Part shown: piece after piece, positions 7,240 to 15,918 of the stretch | Layout: each line of letters opens with the position of its first letter | Position numbering within the stretch: the stretch's first letter is position 1 | DNA from: Oscillospiraceae bacterium | Lineage (GTDB): Bacteria; Bacillota; Clostridia; UMGS1810 | Assembly (NCBI GenBank): GCA_015069095.1 | Contig: SVJH01000003.1 | Span: forward strand, 55,323-119,322 | DNA: 64,000 nt | Direction of reading: 5' to 3' | Position numbers and translations under genes: made by a program | The notes under the pieces: model-generated | Told to the model about the DNA's origin: nothing | What the model saw: the letters and a program-made list of their open reading frames with translations, nothing else | Database searches by the model: none

Positions 7240-8502
7240 ATGAAAAGAAAAACGAATTATGACTTAATTGTTGTTGGCGGCGGACTTGCCGGCGTTGGTG
7301 CTGCAATTGGTGCTGCAAAAGAAGGACTTAGTGTTCTTTTAATTGAAAAAGGCGGATTTTTGGGTGGCGCAATTTCAAACTGCTCTATAAATCCATTTAT
7401 GAAACACGCTGTTTTTAATGAAAAAGATGAAAGAATTGTAATAAACAGAGGTATTTTTATTGAACTCATTGAAAAATTAAAAGAAATGGATGGAATAGTA
7501 AATAATTCTTGTTTTAATGAAGAATATGTTAAACTTTTACTTGACAAAATGACAACCGATGCAGGGGTTGATGTTCTTTTCCATACATATTTTATTGATG
7601 TTATAAAAGATGGCGACACCATTAAAGCCATTGATGTTGATACAAGAAACGGAAGAATGACATTTAGTGCAAAATACTTTATTGACGCTTCCGGCGATGC
7701 TGCGCTTGCATTTAAAGCAGGATGCCCATATAAAATAGGTCGAGAAGAAGATAATCTTTGTCAGCCAATGACACTATGCTTTAGAATGGCAAATGTTGAT
7801 ATGGAAAAAGTAATGAATAGCAGAGCACAGATTAACGAAATGTATAACAAAGCACAAGCAGAGGGGAAAATTAAAAATCCAAGAGAAAATGTTCTTCTAT
7901 TTTGGCACACATCTGAGGGCGTTCTTCATCTTAACTCAACAAGAATTGTAAAACGCTCGCCGCTTGACGCGTATGACCTTTCTATTGCCGAAAGAGATGC
8001 AAGAGAACAAGAATACGAACTATTTAAGTTTATGAAAGAAAACTGTCCTGGATGCGAAAATGCAACTCTTCTTATTTCTGCTCCTGAAATTGGTGTGAGA
8101 GAAAGCAGAATGATTGAAGGCGAATATACAATAAATGAAGATGACATAGTATCGTGCAGAAAATTTGACGACACTATCGCAGTTGGTGCATATTCAATAG
8201 ATATTCACTCTCCTGACGGAAGCGGAACTAAAATAGTAAAAATTGAACAGGGCAAATACTATTCAATTCCATATAAAAGCCTTATTCCAAAAGGTGTGAA
8301 AAATATGCTTGTTGCAGGAAGATGTATTTCGTCAACACATACAGCACAATCGGCATACAGAGTCCTCCCTATTGTTGCTTGTATCGGTCAGGGGGCCGGT
8401 ATTGCAATTGCTGTTGCAAATAACGATAACACAGACACAAGAAATGTTGATATAAATAAAGTACATAAAATAATGGAAAAACAGGATTTAATTTATAAAT
8501 AA
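7240..8502 (+). CDS. FAD-dependent oxidoreductase (FAD_oxidored family)
   Basis: A 420-aa flavoprotein with an N-terminal Rossmann motif (VVGGGLAGVGAAIGAAKEG, residues 11-29), followed by LLIEKGGFLGG, the usual FAD-contact region of this family, and a C-terminal second FAD contact (NMLVAGRCISSTHTAQSAYR). No signal peptide, so cytosolic. The reaction is unknown; members often occur in carbohydrate-use loci. It starts after GGAGG and is followed 11 bases later by the 668-aa gene, so the two are almost certainly one transcript and may act on the same substrate. Confidence 0.8.
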   Translation: MKRKTNYDLIVVGGGLAGVGAAIGAAKEGLSVLLIEKGGFLGGAISNCSINPFMKHAVFNEKDERIVINRGIFIELIEKLKEMDGIVNNSCFNEEYVKLLLDKMTTDAGVDVLFHTYFIDVIKDGDTIKAIDVDTRNGRMTFSAKYFIDASGDAALAFKAGCPYKIGREEDNLCQPMTLCFRMANVDMEKVMNSRAQINEMYNKAQAEGKIKNPRENVLLFWHTSEGVLHLNSTRIVKRSPLDAYDLSIAERDAREQEYELFKFMKENCPGCENATLLISAPEIGVRESRMIEGEYTINEDDIVSCRKFDDTIAVGAYSIDIHSPDGSGTKIVKIEQGKYYSIPYKSLIPKGVKNMLVAGRCISSTHTAQSAYRVLPIVACIGQGAGIAIAVANNDNTDTRNVDINKVHKIMEKQDLIYK

Positions 8503-8513
8503 GGAGTTAAAAA

Positions 8514-10520
8514 ATGAAACGACTAAAAAACAATGAGCTTGACATTATAATTCCTGTTACAAGTGAAATTGATTGGCCTTCGGAAGAGAGCATTATTGAA
8601 ACTATTTTAAAAGAACATAATGATTATGGATTTAAACGTTTTGCCCTTGCATGTCCTGCTGGTGGTCACAGAAGAAGTCATTATCCCGAAAGAGAAACTT
8701 TTAAAAACCTTGCAGAATTGTTTTTGAAAGTTAAAAACCGTCTTTCATCATATGATATTGATTTAGGATGGTGGAATACTCTTACAATAAAATCAGGACC
8801 AAGCGAAAAATTTACTGGTCAAATCAATTATGAAGGCAAGGTTCATCCTACTGCAAACTGTCCTTCGGACCCTAATTTTAAAAAGCAACTAAGCGAGGAT
8901 ATTGCATATTTTGCATCTATTGCAAAACCATCTTTTATTATACTTGAAGACGACTATTCAATAGTGCCTCCGGGATGCTTTTGCAAGTATCATCTTAATG
9001 AATTTGAAAAAGAATATGGAAAAAAACTTACAAAAGAAGAATTATTTAGTCTTTTACAGCAAAAAACCGATGAAAGCATTAAAGTAATTAAAACGTGGCA
9101 TAAAGTATGCAGAAACTCGCTTGTCAATATATCAGAAGCAATAAGAAACGAGGTAGATAAACTTACTCCTGAAATTCCAATAGGATTTATGCAATCCGGT
9201 GGTGCAAATATAAACGGCAACTGCACTAAACCTGTTGCAAGAGCACTTGCAGGCAAAAATCATACTCCGTTTGTAAGATTTCAAGGTACATTTTACGGAA
9301 ATGTTGTTGTATGGCAAATTCCTACAAAACTACATAATTCACTTTATTTTAAACAGCATATTGACGAAGAGTTTATGTTTTATCATGAGTCCGACACATT
9401 TCCTCACACAAGATATTTTATGTCATCAGGGCAGATGAAAATGATTATGTCAATTGCCTTTTCTTACGGTTTTGACGGTTCTATATTTATTGATGAACAG
9501 CTTCTTGATGATCCTACGGAAGAGACGGCATATGGAAAAATGTATAAAAAAGAAAGAGAACGCTTTAACGAAATAAACTGTATTGCGAAAAAATGCGAAG
9601 TGAAAGGTGTTACTCCGGGATTTGACCCTTTCTGGAATGCCGTATCGGATATAAAAAGAAATGTCACATACCCACTTTGGTCTACACCGCTTAGCCGTTT
9701 CGGAATTCCTTATACATCAGTTGACACAGATGTTATGTTTTTGGATAAAATCCAAACTCAAAATTACGATGAAGAAACACTTATAAAATATCTTTCTAAA
9801 AATGTTTTTCTTGACGGTGAAGCTGCAAAATCACTTTGCGAAAGAGGACTTGGCAAATATATTGGCATAGATGTAGGCGAAGATGTAACAACCATTTATG
9901 ACAGATTGTCTTACGACCTTGGTGCAAGGGAAGTTATTTGCGATAAGTTTACGCATTTGAGCAAGGGTAAAAATATGCCAAGCGCATTTATGCTAGCTCC
10001 TAAAAACGGAAACCTTATGGAAATAAAAGTAACCGACAAAAAATGCGAAGTAATTACCGAGTTTTTTAACTTTGATAAAGAATACATATGCCCTGCAATG
10101 ACAAGGTTTGAAAACGAGCTTGGCGGTAAAGTTGTTGTTATGGGACTTACAATCGACAGAACAAATTCTCAATCGCTTTATAATTACCGAAGACAATCTC
10201 TGTTTAACGAAATGATTAAATGGATGAGCGACGAATATATTTTGGTTAATAAAGCACCTGATGTTTTCACAATTGTAAATGAAGCCAAAAATCCAAAAGA
10301 AGACGGTTTTTATGGAATGCTTACTTTTATAAATATGTGCCCTGATACACTTGGCACACTTGACATTCATCTTCCGCCAAAATACAAAAAATTAAAAGAA
10401 TTTTTAATTCTTGATAAAAACGCAGTCTGGAAAAAAGCAAATATTGAAAGAACAGATGACGGTATTATTATAAAGGAAGAATTTAATTACACAGACCCTG
10501 TATACATCTTAATAAAATAA
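8514..10520 (+). CDS. Unrecognised 668-aa protein, possibly a TIM-barrel glycosidase-like enzyme
   Basis: I do not recognise this family with confidence. The protein is soluble with no signal peptide. The first 380 or so residues look like a barrel: alternating hydrophobic strands and acidic turns (FIILEDDYSI near 140, GFMQSGGANING near 223, MFYHESDTFPHTR near 287, GSIFIDEQLL near 325). A middle portion (about 390-560) has alternating strand-helix pattern like the amidotransferase-like domain of some GH42-type enzymes, and the end looks like a beta domain. Conserved-looking acids (EDD, HESD, DEQ) suggest an enzyme. Paired with the FAD oxidoreductase, it may form a two-step sugar-modifying and cleaving unit. 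This is inference. Confidence 0.6.
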   Translation: MKRLKNNELDIIIPVTSEIDWPSEESIIETILKEHNDYGFKRFALACPAGGHRRSHYPERETFKNLAELFLKVKNRLSSYDIDLGWWNTLTIKSGPSEKFTGQINYEGKVHPTANCPSDPNFKKQLSEDIAYFASIAKPSFIILEDDYSIVPPGCFCKYHLNEFEKEYGKKLTKEELFSLLQQKTDESIKVIKTWHKVCRNSLVNISEAIRNEVDKLTPEIPIGFMQSGGANINGNCTKPVARALAGKNHTPFVRFQGTFYGNVVVWQIPTKLHNSLYFKQHIDEEFMFYHESDTFPHTRYFMSSGQMKMIMSIAFSYGFDGSIFIDEQLLDDPTEETAYGKMYKKERERFNEINCIAKKCEVKGVTPGFDPFWNAVSDIKRNVTYPLWSTPLSRFGIPYTSVDTDVMFLDKIQTQNYDEETLIKYLSKNVFLDGEAAKSLCERGLGKYIGIDVGEDVTTIYDRLSYDLGAREVICDKFTHLSKGKNMPSAFMLAPKNGNLMEIKVTDKKCEVITEFFNFDKEYICPAMTRFENELGGKVVVMGLTIDRTNSQSLYNYRRQSLFNEMIKWMSDEYILVNKAPDVFTIVNEAKNPKEDGFYGMLTFINMCPDTLGTLDIHLPPKYKKLKEFLILDKNAVWKKANIERTDDGIIIKEEFNYTDPVYILIK

Positions 10521-10552
10521 AAAAAGCAGACATATGTCTGCTTTTTGTTTTT
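10521..10552 (+). terminator. Terminator after the oxidoreductase operon
   Basis: AAAAAGCAGACATATGTCTG-type perfect stem followed by TTTTTGTTTTTT, starting right after the stop codon. The T-rich tails on both sides also let it serve VanW from the other strand. Confidence 0.85.
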
Positions 10553-10570
10553 TATAAATGAATATTTAAA

Positions 10571-11398
10571 TCAATTAGATTTATCTGTTATTATAAGACC
10601 GTTTGTATCATACATTACTTTTGCATGATTTTGACGAATGCGCCTGTCCCAAAGAACTTCGCCAGTTTTTTTATTGGTACATTTGCGGTATACATCTCCT
10701 AATCTGTATACCCCATCATTTTCTTTTACAAAACATTCGTTTTCTGTACGAATTTCATATTCAAATTCAGGCATCTTTTCACAACGAAGCTGTCCGCACA
10801 ACTCATTTTCAGTTACATATATACAAAGTTGATATGCGCTATCAGTTGTATTTTTAAACCTATAATCAAGATAATTATACGTAATTGAAGTTCCTGTGCC
10901 AAATGGAACTTTTCTGTTATAGTCAGGAAATAAATCAAATCCATCGTGATGATGGTGTTCTACAATCTCTAATGGAGAGTGTAAAATCATCCAATGAATA
11001 AGGTTACTAAGTTGACACATACCGCCTCCTATGCCTTTCGATACCTTTGAATTTGAAATAGTTACTCCTTCTTTATATCCCATCGATGCCTTGCATTTTC
11101 CAACTAATTTCCACAAAGAAAAAACTTCTCCGGGATATATTATAATACCATCTATTTTTGGCACAGCAAGAGAAAGATTTTTAGCTTTGTTTTCTTGGAA
11201 TTTCATATTTACATTTCCTAAAACACGCCTGATTATAGATTTATGTTCAAATATCAAAAACGATAATTTTTCATTTGATTTACGTTTGGAAAACTTGTGT
11301 TTTTCTAAAAAATCCTTTAAGTTTCTGTTTATAATATTCTTTTGTACTGATAACCAATATGTTAAAGGCGAGATTTCACAAAACAGTTTTCTTTTCAT
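10571..11398 (-). CDS. VanW family protein
   Basis: A 275-aa protein with the VanW core (about residues 65-190): FSLWKLVGKCKASMGYKEG, then GIGGGMCQLSNLIHWMILHSPLEIVEHHHH, the hallmark stretch. VanW proteins accompany some glycopeptide-resistance clusters but are common in Clostridia without any such link; their biochemical role is not established. No G5 domain or signal peptide is attached, unlike longer Clostridia relatives. No vanR, vanS or ligase gene is near, so a resistance role is unlikely from context. Confidence 0.85.
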   Translation of the reverse strand: MKRKLFCEISPLTYWLSVQKNIINRNLKDFLEKHKFSKRKSNEKLSFLIFEHKSIIRRVLGNVNMKFQENKAKNLSLAVPKIDGIIIYPGEVFSLWKLVGKCKASMGYKEGVTISNSKVSKGIGGGMCQLSNLIHWMILHSPLEIVEHHHHDGFDLFPDYNRKVPFGTGTSITYNYLDYRFKNTTDSAYQLCIYVTENELCGQLRCEKMPEFEYEIRTENECFVKENDGVYRLGDVYRKCTNKKTGEVLWDRRIRQNHAKVMYDTNGLIITDKSN

Positions 11399-11456
11399 AA
11401 ATTTCTCCTTTTATCAACATTTGACATTCATATTGCGACACATAAGGTTTAGATGC

Positions 11457-11637
11457 AAACCTTTCAAAGGCTTCTCGCTTTTCGAGAGGCTCCGCCGCAG
11501 GCGGTGGTGAGGTGTTGTAGGGGCTGGGTTCCATCCCCGCCCGTTCTCTGGGAGGGCACAGAGACCCTCCCCTACAACTCCACCTCATCCAAGTTTGCTT
11601 GCAAACCCACCTTCCCTCAAGGGGAAGGGTTTTTGTT
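11457..11637. repeat. GC-rich palindromic intergenic repeat
   Basis: About 180 bases far richer in G and C than the flanks. Outer arms GAGGTGTTGTAGGGG and CCCCTACAACTCCACCTC are inverted; inside are GGGGCTGGGTTCCATCCCCGCC and GGGAGGGCACAGAGACCCTCCC hairpins; the right edge carries ACCTTCCCTCAAGGGGAAGGG. This resembles dispersed intergenic repeats seen in many gut Firmicutes. It contains no plausible gene. It fills most of the gap between VanW and the TauE-type gene. Confidence 0.7.
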
Positions 11638-11688
11638 TCGTCATTTTATATCAAACATATATAATGAATAGATATAATTTGGATGCCA

Positions 11689-12417
11689 CTAAAATATCAT
11701 TATAACTCCACTTATAATCATGCCAATATACACAATTTGTCTTAGCATTTTTGAGTTTAATTTTTCAAAAACTTTTTTTCCTATAAAATTTCCGACAATA
11801 CTTCCTAAAAAACCGACAGCAGAATAAACAATTACTTCTATAGTAATGATACCGCTAAAAAATCTTACCAAAGTTGAATAAATGCCCGTCAAACCAAAAT
11901 AAAACTGCGTTGATGCAAAGTATACGGCATTATCTGAAAATGCGTTCATAAGATACAATACAACAGGAGGGCCGCCCGTTGAAAAAAGTCCGCTAAGTAC
12001 TCCTCCCAATCCACCTGCAATAACACCGTTTTTTACAGTTGCTTTAATTTTTATGCGGTTATTAAAAAACATAAAATAAATGCTGAGTACAACAAGGACA
12101 ATTCCAAGTGTTTTTTTGAAAAAATCTCCTGATATCATAACTGAAAAACTAACAGCTATAGGTATTGTAATAAGCGCTGATATTATTAAAGGAATAATTT
12201 TTTTATATGGTATATTTTTTCTGTAAACAAATGCATTATATACAGATATTACACAGGAAACCAAAGTCGATACCGCAGTTGACGTAGTATGCACTTTAAT
12301 AACATACGGGAAAAAGAGCATAACAAAAATACCAAATCCAAATCCTGTTACTCTTTGTATAAATCCACCCATTGCCGATATTATTAAAACTACAATAAGT
12401 TGAATTGAGTCAAACAT
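11689..12417 (-). CDS. TauE/SafE-family membrane permease
   Basis: A 242-aa integral membrane protein with about eight hydrophobic segments, opening with the family's GGFIQRVTGFGFGIFVML motif and repeating a related half later (VIAGGLGGVLSGLFSTGGPPVVLYL). The two-fold repeat is typical of TauE/SafE (formerly DUF81) proteins, several of which export sulfite or sulfoacetate. The substrate here is unknown. It is alone on its transcript, with a good promoter at 12463-12491. Confidence 0.85.
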   Translation of the reverse strand: MFDSIQLIVVLIISAMGGFIQRVTGFGFGIFVMLFFPYVIKVHTTSTAVSTLVSCVISVYNAFVYRKNIPYKKIIPLIISALITIPIAVSFSVMISGDFFKKTLGIVLVVLSIYFMFFNNRIKIKATVKNGVIAGGLGGVLSGLFSTGGPPVVLYLMNAFSDNAVYFASTQFYFGLTGIYSTLVRFFSGIITIEVIVYSAVGFLGSIVGNFIGKKVFEKLNSKMLRQIVYIGMIISGVIMIF

Positions 12418-12462
12418 CAGTATCTCCTTTCTATAAGATTTACCGTGAATTATACTTAACTT

Positions 12463-12491
12463 ATTCTATCATAATTGTGCGTTATTTGCAA
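12463..12491 (-). promoter_or_regulatory. Promoter of the TauE-type gene
   Basis: TTGCAA (12486-12491) and TAGAAT (12463-12468) on the minus strand, 17-base spacer. Confidence 0.6.
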
Positions 12492-12495
12492 TAAA

Positions 12496-12524
12496 AAAAG
12501 CAGACAACCAAATTGTCTGCTTTT
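12496..12524 (-). terminator. Terminator after the 3D-domain gene
   Basis: AAAAGCAGACAA stem with CCAAA loop and a T-run on the minus strand, directly after the stop codon. Confidence 0.85.
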
Positions 12525-12528
12525 ATTT

Positions 12529-13548
12529 TTATGCCATTATATATACATTTACTGTTTTTCTTCCAAACTGAAGGGCTTCGCCATGTGTAGGGAAGAATAA
12601 ATCAACTCTGTTACCTTTGATTGCTCCGCCTGTATCTGCTGCAATACTGTAACCGTAAATGTAAGAACCGTCTGTTGTTTCTATATAAAGTTTTGTTCCA
12701 AGCGGAATAACTCTCGGGTCAACTGCAATTACACCGTATTGTGCCCTCATTCCGCTGGCAGTAATACCTGTTGACCATCCGCAACATCTGCTACATGCAC
12801 AGTATGCAGTTGCATGACATACAAGTTTATTTGAATAATTGATTGTATCAAGTTTTGTACCATAAGCATAATCGCCTATACCATACTCGATTACTCTGTC
12901 TTTTGCAGCTTGTGTCTGAACTGTTGACTGCTGTCTTCCAACTTCAACTCCGTTATGATAAGTAATTTCTGTTGTAGTTGTAAGTATTCCTTCGCTTCCT
13001 TCACTAATAATTCTTACCTGACCTTTTGGAAGGGATACTGAATCTCTTTTTACAGTTTCAAATGGAACCTTTGTTTCTTCAACAACTGTTTCGTGAGTAA
13101 CTCTGGTAATTTCAATTACCATATTATCTTCGATTTTATTTTCAGATGTAACATTCATAAAATCGAGTTTTTCATTTATACTGATTGTTCCGTCTTCAAT
13201 TAGTTTTCCGACATCAGAAGCGGTAGTATAAATTTCAAAAGTTTTTCCTGCGTCAATAATTGTTACTCTGTTAGTTTTCTTAATTGAAACTACATCATTA
13301 TTGACTAATTCTTTGTCAAGGTCGATATCACTGTTTACATCTTCATCGATATCAATCTTGAGCTCATTGAGCAACTGTCCGACTGTTTCACTTCCTGTAT
13401 ATGCATAATAAACAGGATTTCCGTTCACTTCAAGGCGAACATCTTTAAATTCACCAGAAGCAAATACAGTCAAAGCTAAAAAAGATGCTGACATCATAAC
13501 TAAAGCCGAAACAACTTTTTTGTTGCTCTTTGACTTTTTATTAAACAT
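12529..13548 (-). CDS. G5/3D-domain cell-wall protein (YabE/Rpf-like)
   Basis: 339 aa. N-terminal membrane or signal segment (about 11-31), DUF348-like repeats (about 36-145), a G5 domain (about 150-225) and a C-terminal 3D domain (about 245-339) with the conserved Asp residues in VDPRVIPLG, AADTGG and NRVDLFF. The 3D domain is the lytic-transglycosylase-like fold shared with MltA and the Rpf-like Firmicutes proteins YabE and YocH, which remodel peptidoglycan. The CSRCCGWSTG motif is also typical. A strong promoter lies 110 bases upstream with a leader that I could not match to the c-di-AMP (ydaO) riboswitch often found before such genes. Confidence 0.88.
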   Translation of the reverse strand: MFNKKSKSNKKVVSALVMMSASFLALTVFASGEFKDVRLEVNGNPVYYAYTGSETVGQLLNELKIDIDEDVNSDIDLDKELVNNDVVSIKKTNRVTIIDAGKTFEIYTTASDVGKLIEDGTISINEKLDFMNVTSENKIEDNMVIEITRVTHETVVEETKVPFETVKRDSVSLPKGQVRIISEGSEGILTTTTEITYHNGVEVGRQQSTVQTQAAKDRVIEYGIGDYAYGTKLDTINYSNKLVCHATAYCACSRCCGWSTGITASGMRAQYGVIAVDPRVIPLGTKLYIETTDGSYIYGYSIAADTGGAIKGNRVDLFFPTHGEALQFGRKTVNVYIMA

Positions 13549-13660
13549 AATTTCCTCCTATTTTTCCTCATACAATGTTTATTTCACTTTCTCGATTAAC
13601 TTTTAAATGAAAGTGATTTAAATACATCCGAGCATAAGCCGGTTTTGTAATTGGAACTTT

Positions 13661-13689
13661 AGTTTACTCAAAAAAGGGGGCTTTGTCAA
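13661..13689 (-). promoter_or_regulatory. Promoter of the 3D-domain gene
   Basis: TTGACA (13684-13689) and TAAACT (13661-13666), 17-base spacer, minus strand. The leader of about 105 bases contains a TCACTTTC/GAAAGTGA stem and a small CCG/CGG hairpin. Confidence 0.7.
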
Positions 13690-13993
13690 ATTTTTTACAA
13701 TTTTTGGAAATTTATCGTTGTCAATTTGACTAAATAATTTACAACTTTTTTACTTGTTTTACAGGAGTATACTTTTTTTCCAAAAAATTACATTTTGCTC
13801 TTAAACCCCGTTTTCTTCAGTATATGCAGCGTTTTTGCATTCAAATTCACTTTTTGTGCAATTTTTCAATTTTAGTGCACATTTAACAATTTTTTAACAT
13901 TCGTTTAACACGTTTTCGCTCATTTTTGGCTATTTTACCTCATTTTATTGTTATTTAAAACAGTGTTTTTATACAAATGTATTTTTAAACATT
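13690..13993. other. Gene-free AT-rich stretch
   Basis: About 300 bases upstream of the 3D-domain promoter, mainly T-rich on the plus strand. No start-stop-ribosome-site combination, tRNA or strong hairpin was seen. Confidence 0.5.
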
Positions 13994-14021
13994 AAAAAAA
14001 CGCCTTTATACCGGCGTTTTT
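13994..14021. terminator. Isolated terminator-like hairpin
   Basis: AAAACGCC/GGCGTTTT stem with a TTTATACC loop and A/T runs on both sides. It is not next to any recognised gene on either strand; T7 follows it on the minus strand and T5 on the plus strand, so it could close an unseen transcript. Confidence 0.5.
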
Positions 14022-14127
14022 AAGACTTTATATGCAAAATTACCAATTGAGTATTTTTTGACTGTAATTTTTAACAAATCTTTTGTTACATTTTTATAAT
14101 TTCATAAATGTACTCGCCCATGAGCAC

Positions 14128-14160
14128 AAAAAAACCGCTTTGTATTGCTACAAAGCAGTT
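14128..14160 (-). terminator. Terminator after yabR
   Basis: CTGCTTTGTA/TACAAAGCGG hairpin and T7 on the minus strand, just beyond the stop codon of the S1-domain gene. Confidence 0.85.
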
Positions 14161-14167
14161 ATTCTTC

Positions 14168-14605
14168 TTAATATGAACCGCCACGTCTTGATGAGCCGCG
14201 TTTTGACTCCATATTTCTTTTTAAATCATGCATCTTTTCTTCACTTGCCTGTTTAAACTTATTAAGTTTATCCTCGAATGATAAATCAACTTGTTCATTT
14301 TTAAACGACCAGTCAATGTCTGCCGGTCTTACATTAGTGTTTTGTGCTTTTTGAGCCGGTTGTCTTGTTTCTTTAAGTGCTTGTTTTATTGACATACTGA
14401 TTTTGCCTTTTTCATCCACACTTAGTATTTTAACTTTTACTTCATCACCAACGGATAAGTGTTCGTTTATATCTTTTACATAACTTAATGCAACCTCAGA
14501 AATGTGCACAAGTCCTGTAACTGACTCACTTACATCAACAAAGGCACCAAAATTTGTAATACCTGTTACTTTTCCGTCATAAATTTTGCCAACTTCAACC
14601 TGCAT
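14168..14605 (-). CDS. yabR: S1 RNA-binding domain protein (YabR-like)
   Basis: 145 aa. One S1 OB-fold at residues 3-72 (GKIYDGKVTGITNFGAFVDV, GLVHISEVAL, VKVKILSVDEKGKISMSIK) and a polar, basic tail ending in GSSRRGGSY that probably also binds RNA. In Bacillus the same order yabP-yabQ-divIC-yabR is found, which supports the name. Its exact job is unknown; it is cytosolic and probably ribosome- or mRNA-associated. It is the last gene of the four-gene operon and has its own terminator. Confidence 0.85.
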   Translation of the reverse strand: MQVEVGKIYDGKVTGITNFGAFVDVSESVTGLVHISEVALSYVKDINEHLSVGDEVKVKILSVDEKGKISMSIKQALKETRQPAQKAQNTNVRPADIDWSFKNEQVDLSFEDKLNKFKQASEEKMHDLKRNMESKRGSSRRGGSY

Positions 14606-14647
14606 TTAAAAGAAATCCCCCTTAAATCTTCCTATGTATAATAATTT

Positions 14648-14935
14648 TTAATTACTTCCTATATCAACAAAAACTTTCTCATCAGGATTTACAAGATTAA
14701 GTTCTTCTCTTGCTATTTGTTCGACATATTCATCTGTAGCATAAAGTTTTTCTTTTTCTTTCAACTCGTCTGCCTTTTTTTGTTGCTCCTGAATTTGTAT
14801 GTTAAGATTCTTTATTTCATCATTCTTTTTGTTAATATCAATCTGTTGACTTATTAAAACAACACCAACTAAACACACAGCAATTAAAATTATAAACCTT
14901 GTTAAAGCGGAATTTTTTGCTTTTTTGGTTTTCAT
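14648..14935 (-). CDS. divIC: Septum formation initiator, DivIC/FtsB family
   Basis: 95 aa, typical family size. A short basic N-terminus, one membrane helix (about residues 12-28), a coiled coil rich in K, E, Q and D (about 33-66), and the family's C-terminal ATDEYVEQIAREELNLVNPDEKVF motif. DivIC joins FtsL and DivIB in the division complex that activates septal wall synthesis. Its position between yabQ and yabR is the standard Firmicutes order and separates it from the dcw cluster 20 kb away, which holds its partners ftsL and ftsQ. Confidence 0.9.
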   Translation of the reverse strand: MKTKKAKNSALTRFIILIAVCLVGVVLISQQIDINKKNDEIKNLNIQIQEQQKKADELKEKEKLYATDEYVEQIAREELNLVNPDEKVFVDIGSN

Positions 14936-15027
14936 CTTATCACTCCGTATATGTAAATTGCCTCAAACTATTGAGGTTATCGTATTTCTACCTATTTATT
15001 ATAATCCTTTTTTTAAAAAAAGTAAAG

Positions 15028-15504
15028 TCAAATTTTTTTAAAAATGTATTTTATTTGTTTAATTTTTAAAATTTGTTTATATTTAACAGTTTTAAACACT
15101 TTTTTAATTATAATTTTAACTTTATTATATGGCACTTTAAACAATTTAAAAATCTTAATAATTGGTGTAATAATAAGAAAAATAAATTTTTTAAGAAGTT
15201 TTTTTACATATTCGGTTGCACTTATTACGTATTTTTTTATTGTAAGTGTATATAATACTACTCCCATTATAATACCTGTTATTTCGTACCATCTTAACTC
15301 GCCGTTATTTAGCATATATATTATAATGAAAGAAAACGTTGCCATACATAAGCAAAAAAATATATCACGAATACCCAAAAATACTACATTTCCTGCTTTT
15401 TTACCGCTTGACAGTCCTAAGATATCACTAAACATCCCAAGAAATACTCCGCCCAAAAAGGTTCCTACAAATATGTACATTTCATTTTTTAACATTAGTT
15501 CCAT
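15028..15504 (-). CDS. yabQ: Spore cortex biosynthesis protein YabQ
   Basis: 158 aa with about four hydrophobic segments in the first 105 residues and a very basic, lysine-rich tail. The family pattern GTFLGGVFLGMFSDILG at the N-terminus and RDIFFCLCMATFSFI are visible. YabQ of Bacillus lies in the outer forespore membrane and is needed for cortex formation. It follows yabP closely in the same operon. The tail is of low complexity and AT-rich in the DNA. Confidence 0.82.
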   Translation of the reverse strand: MELMLKNEMYIFVGTFLGGVFLGMFSDILGLSSGKKAGNVVFLGIRDIFFCLCMATFSFIIIYMLNNGELRWYEITGIIMGVVLYTLTIKKYVISATEYVKKLLKKFIFLIITPIIKIFKLFKVPYNKVKIIIKKVFKTVKYKQILKIKQIKYIFKKI

Positions 15505-15515
15505 ATTTTTTTCTC

Positions 15516-15806
15516 CTATTTAAACAACTTTGAAAAAAACGACTCTTTTTGTCTTTCTTTTTCATATTTTATTAAATCTACCATTCCTTCTATAATTATT
15601 TCTCCGTTTTCTGTGCTTAACTTATTTATATGAAGATTTTCGCCTTCTATAATAAGAAGTCCCATATTTGTGGAAAGTACAACTTCTTCTTCGTTAAAAC
15701 TTTCTACATCACTAACACCAGATATACTAAGTTTTCGTCTTCCTTCCATTATTACATTATGAATACCTTCTGTTTTTTGACTTTTAAAATTTTTTCTTTC
15801 TTCCAT
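15516..15806 (-). CDS. yabP: Sporulation protein YabP
   Basis: 96 aa after choosing ATG 15806, which follows AGGAGG by six bases; an upstream in-frame start at 15845 has no ribosome site. The YabP/YqfC-type core is visible: HNVIMEGRRKLSISGVSDVESFNEEEVVLSTNMGLLIIEGENLHI. YabP is a sporulation protein linked to coat and cortex assembly. First gene of the yabP-yabQ-divIC-yabR operon; a mother-cell sigma factor might drive it but no clear site was found. Confidence 0.85.
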   Translation of the reverse strand: MEERKNFKSQKTEGIHNVIMEGRRKLSISGVSDVESFNEEEVVLSTNMGLLIIEGENLHINKLSTENGEIIIEGMVDLIKYEKERQKESFFSKLFK

Positions 15807-15840
15807 AAAAATCCTCCTTATATAATATATAAAAATTATA

Positions 15841-15865
15841 TTCATAACTTGTACTCTTTTATGAA
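15841..15865. promoter_or_regulatory. Inverted repeat between yabP and sleB
   Basis: TTCATAA and TTATGAA, perfect complements 11 bases apart, in the middle of the divergent sporulation/germination intergenic region. It could be a regulator site; no sigma-E or sigma-G promoter could be assigned with confidence. Confidence 0.3.
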
Positions 15866-15918
15866 TATTTTTTAGAAAATAAGTAAAAATATATTCAAAT
15901 CAGTTTATGGAGGAATTT

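Noticed and set aside
10571..11398. VanW as evidence of glycopeptide resistance
   Set aside because: No van ligase, VanR/S or other resistance gene is close; VanW homologues are widespread without resistance.
11376..11671. Short open frames in the GC-rich repeat
   Set aside because: They are by-products of the GC-rich palindromic sequence, overlap each other on both strands and lack ribosome sites.
12529..13690. A c-di-AMP (ydaO) riboswitch before the 3D-domain gene
   Set aside because: The leader is too short and lacks the conserved motifs I know for that family.
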